Shown piece by piece: positions 56,733-64,000 of a stretch of DNA of 64,000 nt. The stretch lies in contig KQ964246.1 of NCBI GenBank assembly GCA_001566295.1, positions 3,410,001 to 3,474,000 of the forward strand. The letters are read 5' to 3'. The stretch's first letter is position 1. Each line of letters starts with the position of its first letter. Made by a program: the position numbers and the translations under genes. The DNA is from Microdochium bolleyi (taxonomy: Eukaryota > Ascomycota > Sordariomycetes > Xylariales > Microdochiaceae). Below the pieces are notes generated by a model, which had not been told where the DNA came from, ran no database searches, and worked only from the letters and a program-made list of their open reading frames with translations.

Positions 56733-58305
56733 ATGGCGGAAATCATGAGGGAGATCCCTCAGGACGACCTCAAGCTCTCGGAGAAGGAGTCGACAAAGAG
56801 CATCCACGGATTCAACCCGGCCCTGGCAGAGCCCAACCCGGAACTCGACAGGAGGATAAGATGGAAGCGCGACCTGGTCCTTATCCCCATCATGGGCGTC
56901 CTGTTCATGATCTTGTTCCTTGACCGCACAAACATCGCAAATGCCCGCGCTCTCGGTATCGGCAAGCCCAATGGCCTCGAGATGAGCCTCAACATGCCGC
57001 CCAACGGCTACAACACCGCCTTGTGGATTTTCTACATCCCCTTCGTCGTCTTCGAGGTCCCGGCCAACCTGCTGCTCACTCGCAACTTCGTCCGCCCGGG
57101 TATCCTTCTCGGTGGCCAGATGTTTTTGCTTGGTATGTTTCTGCTCGTCATGAGCCCACTACCATCGCAGTGATGGGTCCTTGTATTGATACGTCGTTCG
57201 TCCAGGCATTATATCCATGTGCCAAGGTCTGACCGCCAGCTTCGGTGGCCTATTGGCTTGTCGTTTCCTAATGGGCATCTTCGAGGTGGCCCTGCCCGCC
57301 GGTGCCACGTACATGATGTCGACCTACTATACGAAGCGCGAAGCGGCTGTCCGGTTTGCCTGGTTCTTCAACTTCGCGCTTGCCGGCCCATTCTTCTCAG
57401 GGCTCCTCGCTTACGCCATTGCCGGTCTCGAGGGTGCCGGTGGCCTTTTCGGCTGGCGGTGGATTTTCATCATTGAAGGTCTTATGACAAGTGTCTTGGC
57501 GGTGGTTGTCATCTTTGCCTGCCCTAATTTCCCCCAGGATGCGCAGGAATGGTTCTTGAAGCCTCACGAGCGGGAGCGCCTCGTCTACGCCCTCCAGGTC
57601 TCCCGCGGCGCCGAGGTTCGTGGATCGGCCATCGACAACGTCCCTCTGTGGAAGGTCCTAATCGACTGGAGAATCCACCTGTTCACCATGTGCTTCTTCT
57701 GCTGCGACATCACCGCCGCCTCGATCTCGGCCTTCTCGCCAACGATTTTGACCGAGCTCGGCTGGACTGCGAACGTCGCTCAGCTCATGACAATGCCCGT
57801 CTGGGCTTCTGGCATCGTCGCCGCCTTTCTCTTCACGTGGCTTGCCTCCTTTTTGAACAAGCGCACCCCATTTGTCCTTTTCTGCATTGGCCTCCAGCTC
57901 GGTGGCTGGATCATCATGAAGGTCTACGTGGCCAACGTCGGCGTTCGCTACTTTGCGCTCTTTCTCATGTCCATGGGCACCTTCCCTCAGATGCCCACGC
58001 TCATGGGCTGGCTGTCGGCCAACCTGCGCGGCCACAAGTACCTCGCAGTCGGCATGGCCTGGATGATTGGCTTCGGCAACTGCGCCAACTTCATCGCGGC
58101 CAACGTCTTCATCACCACGGAGCGGCCTCGCTACCCGACTGGCTTTTCGGTCGGCCTCGGCTTCACTGCACTGGGTTTCGTCCTGACCGTCCTGGCCTGC
58201 GCCATGTGCATCAGGCACAACAAGCAGTACGAGAAGCGTCGGGCCTCCATGACGGACGCAGAGCGGGAGCGCGACGATGAGATCCACTTCAGGCTTGTGT
58301 ATTAA
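56733..58305 (+). CDS. MFS transporter, anion:cation symporter type
   Basis: Two exons (56733-57132 and 57206-58305) give 499 residues, with about twelve membrane segments. It has the same group hallmarks as the carrier at 1.7-3.9 kb: RWKRDLVLIPIMG, LFLDRTNIANARALG, FEVPANLLLTRN, RFLMGIFEVALPAG and GWRWIFIIEGLMT, then a second half with LMGWLSANLRGHKYLAVGMAW. The intron is phase 1 (GTATGT to CCAG). This subfamily includes high-affinity nicotinate (TNA1-like), allantoate and other small-acid importers of the plasma membrane. It is the likely uptake step for the compound handled by the adjacent monooxygenase and racemase-family proteins. The two window MFS proteins are only distantly similar and are not a recent duplication. 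Confidence 0.94.
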
Positions 58306-59449
58306 ACAGAGAGGGGGGGAAGCCGATTCGTGCTTGGTCTTACGTCTGTGCTTCCTGCTGCACTTTAGGGTCTGGTGTTTGTTCCCCACGTTGCATTCTG
58401 TTTGCCGTTCGAGTCCCCATCGAGCTCCGGCCGACCCCTGACTTTTGTGCAACACGAACTGCGTATTGTTTGTATGCGTACGATAGGGTATCCGGGCCGG
58501 CTACTGACCGAGCCAGCCGTGACAAGATACGACGAGGATCTGGACTTTTGCCGAGCTACGAGGAGCAAACACCAACCCTCGGCACGCTGGCTGTGATACG
58601 TAGTGAATACAATCAATTTGAATAGAGACTCTGTGTCCGCTTATCGTGGAAGGGCTCTCCGTCAACGTGAAATCAATCTCTGGAGATCCTCGCCCGTTCG
58701 TCCCAGATCCTCTGCGCACACAAGAGGTCAATCTTTTCCGTGGGCACGCCTCCTTGCATAGAGAAGAGAGAACTTTGGTCTGCGATGATATAATTGGGAG
58801 CAATAGGCGCTGGGCCGGGCGCGCGACATCTGACGGAGCAAACACACATCTAGGATGGGAGATGTCAAGTATACCCTTATAGCATGCACGGACGCGGCGT
58901 CGCCATCTTTGCATGGCTGGCTGGCTGGCTAGTAGCAGCGCGACGTTTTGATTGTTTCGGTACAACTTTCCTCCTTCCTCGTCGAATGCACGAAAGAGGG
59001 AGACGGTGACGGAAGAAGGGTGGGGGGCTGTCTCCTACATGATCGTGGCTGCAGAGGAACGTGTACGTGGGAAGACAGCTTTGATAAAGGGGTGACACTT
59101 GCAACCCATTGTGTGTAAGATGTCAACGGTAGTGTTCGTGTATCGATGGTCTAGGAGTGATGGGGCCTTTTTTTTTTTTTTTTTTTTTTTTTGAGAGAGA
59201 GAGAGAGAGAGATCCGTAGCAGCGTGAGCATGATGACTTTTCAGATGCTTTTGCGCCCCTGTTCAGACTCCCGCCCGAAACTCTCGTGGCCTCCCTGCTG
59301 TATAAGTACCAGAATCTTTCTACGCCATCTCGGCTAATATTTCCTGTTGTTTTCCGGTGCTAGAAGCACGCACAGCACAAGTAATTTGGCTAGTTCCCAT
59401 TTGGTCTCTCACTTTGACTCTAGGGGGCCTCTTGACTTCATGATGATTC
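58306..59449. other. 1.1 kb convergent intergenic region
   Basis: 3' flanks of the MFS and ATP-grasp genes. It holds a T25/(GA)10 tract, listed separately, and a short CTGG tandem repeat near 58917. No gene is supported. Confidence 0.5.
59168..59212. repeat. T25 homopolymer followed by (GA)10
   Basis: Twenty-five T in a row (59168-59192) run straight into ten GA dinucleotides (59193-59212). On the minus strand this reads (TC)10 then A25. It may be plain slippage or the tail of an old retroposed copy. Confidence 0.9.
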
Positions 59450-60953
59450 TCATACTGACGCAGGGCAGAACAGCGTCAGCGCCCGCCGGCGCAGCTCGTC
59501 GAGCGGAACCGCCGTGTCGAGCATCTCGTGCAGCAGCCGGCCGTAGTCCCAGCCGAGCTCCTGGGCAGCGAGGAGGGACAGGCAGGCCTGGTCGTCGCGG
59601 CCGGGGCGTCCTGGGCCCGTCATGTTCTGGCCACAACACCAAGACATGGTCAGCTGCATAGTCGGTCCGCGACGAGCTTACATGTGGGCTGAAATTGGGG
59701 AAAGGGAGGAGGGGGGACAGTAGAATCTTGGAAATGAGCACTTACGGGCTTTACATTGACATCGAAGAGACAGAACTTGTTGAGCTCCCCTTCGGCATCC
59801 CCACCGTGACTCTGCTGCTGCTGCCGCCGCCGCCGGCGGATATCGATCCTCATCACCCCCGCGACACCCAGCATCTCGGCCGCGCGCTCACACTCCCTCT
59901 GCGCCAGCGCGTACGCCGGGTCCGCAGCGCTCTCGGCGGCACCCACGGCGCGCGAGTTGGCAGACACCGCGACGGTGCCGTTGTAAGGCGCGATGCCGTC
60001 GTGGTGGTTGGTCCGCCGGACGACGGGCAGCGCGCGGTACCCGCCGCCGCCGCCGCCGTCTATTCCTTCACCCGTCGAAGCTGCCTGGCTCGGGCTGCGG
60101 GATTCAGGCGGCGGCGGCATCACCGTGACGGTCCCCTCCTCGCCCGCGAGATACTCCTCGACCATGATCCGCGGGCTCTCGCGGAACAGCGCCGCCGCGT
60201 GGGCGACCATCTCGTCGAGCGAGGCGCACACGCGCACGCCGTGGCTGCCGCGGCCGCGGATGGGTTTCCCCACGACGGGGTAAGGGAGGGACAAGGCGGC
60301 GATGTAGTCGCGGAGGGCAGATGCCGCATCATTACCGGTCGCGGTGATAGTGGTGGTGGTGGTGGCGGGATCAACGAGCGTCCAGCCCAGCGGCATCGTG
60401 AACCCGCCCGCAGCCCTCAGCATGTCGTTGACGACCTCCTTGTCGTCGAACAGCTCGACCTGCAGCGGCGGCTGGCCGACGACCTTGATCTCCCGCGCGT
60501 GCTCCGCTGCGAACCGGCCGATGGCAGCCGAGGTCTGCAGCGGGTGCGACGCGAACAGGATCGTGTTGGCCCAGAGGTGAGTCGCGCCGGCCTCGAGGGC
60601 GGCCAGGATCCCGGCCTCGGTGTCGGGGAAGCACCACGCATAGTCGTCGTTGTTTCCGACGTCTGGGTCCGTCACGGGCGTGACCACGGCCGTGTTGTGG
60701 GTGCGGAGGCAGTATGCTATGTCTGCCGAAGAGTCTTTGTAGCCTGGCAGCAGGAATGAGAAGCGTTAGACTTCGTGATAACTACCCCTTGGTTCGGACT
60801 CTTGTCACAAGCAGGGTCTGCAGCCACGGTCGTGGCAAGGACGGGCTGTGGCCTACCTCCCGGCTTCATGGGCTTCCTGACGCCGTTGACAACGGGCGGC
60901 TCGATGGCCTGGTATATAACGGCCACACGGCGCTGGGGTGATGTTGTCGTCAT
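59450..60953 (-). CDS. ATP-grasp ligase, D-alanine-D-alanine-ligase-like
   Basis: Three exons (60953-60857, 60743-59746, 59626-59450) give 423 residues. The N-terminal domain has VAVIYQAIEPP and AGATHLWANTILFASHP. The ATP-grasp core shows PYPVVGKPIRGRGSHGV (lysine and glycine-rich loop), PRIMVEEYLAGEEGTVTV and the metal-binding CLFDVNVKPNMTGPG, the last formed across intron 2. Family members join a carboxylate to an amine through an acyl phosphate. Fungi have no peptidoglycan, so the natural product is unknown; candidates are a dipeptide or amino-acid conjugate. Low-complexity inserts occur: a Thr run near residue 150 and a Gly run near residue 250. The C-terminal exon ends LTLFCPASV. There is no signal peptide. 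It lies downstream of the ABC transporter gene on the same strand. Confidence 0.88.
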
Positions 60954-61592
60954 GTCTGAGACCTCTGGATTCGATTCGTAGATGGTCTCGGAAACGTGTT
61001 GAGACAGACAAGCTCGAGTTGAACTTTTTTCCCACTGGAGAGGATGGCCAGGATCAACAGTATATAGAATATCAAGACTCTATCACATCACCCCCAATGA
61101 CGAAAGTCCCGTTGTAGCCTCGGCGCTTGGCATGACCTCCGACCCCCCGATCCGAGACACGAGTAAGCTAGATGTCGACGGCATGAGAAAAGCTTGGAGC
61201 AATGAAATGCTGGGGTTCTCCTTCGAGGGGCGAAGCCGGCGGCGCGTCCCCACAACTCGGAGCTAACCCAGCCGGCGTCGGGGTTCCTCCGGTCGGAGCG
61301 CCGCGCTGCCAAGCCGGTGTCGGATGGGGTGGGGACACCATACAAGATGCACGTACGTTCCGTGTGGAGCCCGGCTGTTGGGCTGGACTCGGTCGAGCAT
61401 TGGACAAAAAGAATCGAATGTTTGCGTTTTCAATGCCACAGCGTGGGTATCTTTGCGATGATTACAACTTTCTGGGTTACGACCAGATGACGGAAAAGGA
61501 ATGGGATATCATCAAGGAGAAATCTCTCTTCACCACTCTTACTCTCTCTGCCCCTCTGCCCCTCGTGTTTGACAGAACTATGTCGCAACAGA
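60954..61592. other. 0.6 kb spacer between ABC transporter and ATP-grasp gene
   Basis: Promoter of the ATP-grasp gene and 3' flank of the ABC transporter gene. No gene is supported. Confidence 0.5.
61061..61066 (-). promoter_or_regulatory. TATA-like box of the ATP-grasp gene
   Basis: TATATA, 108 bp before the start codon at 60953 on the minus strand. Confidence 0.45.
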
Positions 61593-64000
61593 TCAGATGG
61601 TCTTGCCAAACATCTTCCACCACGGCCTCTTCTTCTCCTCCTCCTCCTCCCACGCGTCGCTCTCCTTGACCACGCTAAGGAACACGCTTTCCATGGTCGC
61701 CGCCCCGATCGTATAGCAGTCGATGCCGAGCTGCTCCTTGCGCGCCTCGAGCGTGTCGATCATGTACCGCACAAAGCTCTTGTGCTGATGCACGGGCTGC
61801 TCCGAGTCCTGGGGCTGCCCAGCCACCGTCTGAGGAACCTTGCTGTCGGCGGGCACGATGAAGCGGACCTGGCCGCCCAGGTTCTCGCCCTCAAAGTGGA
61901 TGTTGGGGAATGTCTGCTCGACCCAGCGCGCGACTTCGGCCATCTCGTCGGTGGACGAGAGTGGCGCCGTCTTCAGGATGAGGTGGACGTGGTATTCGTT
62001 GCTGTGCGCCTTGCGCAGCTCCTGTGTGCTGCCCACAGCGAGCATGCGCTTGGCCACGATGGCGGCACGGGTCGCCAGCGCATCGGCCTCCTCCATGCTG
62101 TGCGTCGTCATGAGGATGCTGCGGCCCGGTGCCACGGCTTGTAGGACCTTCCACAGCACACGCTTGCTGGCGGCGTCCATGGCCGAGCTGGGCTCATCCA
62201 GCAGCAGCACCGGCGGGTCACCGAGCAAGGCAATGGCCAGGGACAGCTTGCGCTTATTGCCACCAGAGAGCTTTGAGCCCAGCTTGTCCGCGTGCACGGT
62301 CAGCCCGACCTGGGTCATGACCTGGTTGATCTCACGCTCGATGTCCTCGACTCCCTTGCAGCGGGCGTAGAAGCGCAAGTGCTGGCGGACAGTCAGGAGG
62401 TCAAGAGCGTCGAACTGGGGGCAGACACCCAGGCGCTGCTGCGCGAGGCGGATGTTTTTGTGCGTATCGACGCCCTCGAGCAGGATCTGGCCACCGGTCG
62501 GGTTGAGATCGCCGCGGATGCAGTTAATGGCAGTCGTCTTGCCAGCACCGTTCGGTCCTAGCAGCGCGAGAATCTCACCCTCACGAAGACCAATCGAGAC
62601 GTTGTCGACAGCCACATTCGCCTTGGCGCCGCTGCCGAACTGCTTGGTGACATGAAGCAGGCGGAGCAGGTCACTCTCGGACGTCTCCACACGACGCGTC
62701 TCGGCGTCGACATCGGGTCTGCCAGACTGTCGCTTTCCGGCCTCCTTCTCATCGTCTTTGTTGGCCGCATGCACGGAGATCGCGTGCACAGCTGACTTAC
62801 GCATCGAGGCCAGCCAGGCAAATGTGCTACCTTCGACCCAGAGCAAGAAGCAGCCATAGGCAACGATCTGGATAATCAGGAGCATGATCGGACCGCCGTA
62901 GGCGTGGATTGAGCTTGGATTGGTGATCTCGACATTGCCTCGGCAGCGGATGGTGTACGTGTTAAGGCCAACGGCGAATGCTCGGAAGAGATTCATCACG
63001 GGAAAGATTAACCCAAGTCCGAAGGCAATACCATCAGAGGAAGCCTGGTTCTTCTGATTGTCGACCAGCTAACCGGGTGAAGCAAAGTCAGTATCAAGTC
63101 GACATAATTACATGCAAAAGACAGCCTAGAATGACCCGCGGAGGAAGGGATTACTTACCACCATGGTAATCACGGAAACCACATACGTGATTCCCATGAA
63201 CAAGAAAGATAGCGAGAACGCGGCAACCTCTGAGCGCGAGATGAGAGTGATCAGGTAGACAATCTCGATGGCGACAATGCCGTACAGAACCAGGACCAGG
63301 AAAATATGCCCGATACTAAACCAGTTGGCGGCCATTGACATCAAAGCCGTACAGGCAGCCGCTATGATGATGACAAAGGTGAAGTCGAAGATGAGATAGG
63401 CGAGCCACAAGGGTAGAGGCCGCACACCGTTCGAGAATTGCAAGGCTCTCACCTGAGACTTGCGCTCGTAGGTCGGATACAGGGAGAAGAAGCAAGGGTA
63501 CAAGAACATCGCCAGAGATATGACTGTGATGTATATGAAGGACATGCCGGCCGACGAAGGTCTCCAGCCAGCCAGGGTCCCTGATCGGACCTTGATGGTG
63601 GTGTTGCTGCGGACCATGTTCGCGAGATGCAGCATCTCAAAGCCATCGCCACGATCGGGCATCATCACCAGCGGCTTCTCGCCAAGCCAAATGGCGCCGT
63701 CTGTCACGTTGTTCGGGTGTCCCAGGACGAAGTCCGTCAGCCCCTGGCGATCGTTGTATACAAAGGGGCCATACTCTATGCCCTGGTTCCACCAGCCCGA
63801 GCTCGAGTACAACGGGCCGTCGTTAGCTGCCTCCAATATTCCCGCGGTTGTCTTGTTGACCGAACTCGGCCCCAGAGCCATATATGACATGGACCACGTG
63901 CGGACCATGTAGTCGTAGCCAGGGGCGCGAGTCAACTGGCTCTCGCACGTGGGCGGGTCGAATTTAGCCTTCGTCTTCGGATCCAGGATGAAGTCCCGAA
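61593..64000 (-). CDS. ABC transporter, ABCA-type (3' part, runs off the right edge)
   Basis: Partial gene: exons 64000-63159 and 63068-61593 in this window, with the 5' part beyond base 64000. The visible chain is a glycosylated extracellular loop, a block of membrane helices (including PLPLWLAYLIFDFTFVIIIA), and the C-terminal nucleotide-binding domain. This has Walker A GPNGAGKTT, signature LSGGNKRKL, Walker B VLLLDEPSSAMD and the switch THSMEEAD. The ABCA-type regulatory tail follows, including IGAATMESVFLSVV. The layout matches the second half of a full ABCA exporter or flippase of lipids and sterol-like molecules. The intron (GTAAGT to TTAG) is phase 0. Stop codon at 61593. The next gene downstream on the same strand is the ATP-grasp ligase. 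Confidence 0.95.

Noticed and set aside
59695..60759. Plus-strand open frame of 354 codons
   Set aside because: Antisense shadow of the ATP-grasp gene.
1..64000. A classical secondary-metabolite cluster
   Set aside because: There is one P450, an epoxide hydrolase and carriers, but no PKS, NRPS, terpene synthase or prenyltransferase motif anywhere in the window.

Overview
The window is nuclear DNA of a filamentous ascomycete (Pezizomycotina, most likely a Sordariomycete). The evidence is intron-split genes with short GT-AG introns of about 50-140 bp, two fungal Zn(2)Cys6 regulators, a HET-domain gene, a CFEM-type protein and a fungal-type M43 metalloprotease. The species level cannot be read from the sequence. 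I reconstructed 24 protein-coding genes by joining exons in phase. No tRNA, rRNA, CRISPR array or intact transposon is supported.

Layout. At 0.5-3.9 kb a D-lactate-dehydrogenase-like enzyme and an allantoate-permease-like MFS carrier are convergent. At 7.2-14.7 kb lie a cytochrome P450, a small secreted protein, a CFEM-like membrane protein and an epoxide hydrolase. At 15.1-18.6 kb a coiled-coil protein and an EFM3/FAM86-type protein-lysine methyltransferase are divergent. A Gfo/Idh/MocA dehydrogenase sits at 19.6-21.1 kb, followed by a 5.2 kb stretch without genes and a secreted M43 metalloprotease (26.3-27.2 kb). At 28.1-34.7 kb a compact set holds an A/B-barrel protein, a class II aldolase, an FAH-family hydrolase and a convergent Zn(2)Cys6 regulator. 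It looks like a small catabolic module.

The second half starts with a small alpha/beta protein and a HET-domain protein carrying C-terminal HxYT-type repeats (35.4-38.1 kb). Next are an aldehyde dehydrogenase, a metallo-beta-lactamase-fold lactonase-like hydrolase and a second Zn(2)Cys6 regulator (39.1-47.1 kb). After a 4.2 kb gap come an FAD monooxygenase, an Asp/Glu-racemase-family protein and another MFS carrier (51.3-58.3 kb), a possible route for degrading an aromatic or N-heterocyclic compound. The window closes with an ATP-grasp ligase and the 3' part of an ABCA-type transporter that runs off the right edge.

Taken together this is an accessory region rich in catabolism and interaction genes, with a few housekeeping genes (the methyltransferase and perhaps the coiled-coil protein). 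The points most worth a second look are the HET/repeat fusion, a P450 without the usual acidic I-helix residue, a racemase-family protein lacking the second catalytic cysteine, an orphan D-Ala-D-Ala-ligase-like ATP-grasp enzyme, and a nested 65-bp inverted repeat between the HET and aldehyde dehydrogenase genes. All exon joins are my own readings of splice signals and frame, not transcript data.
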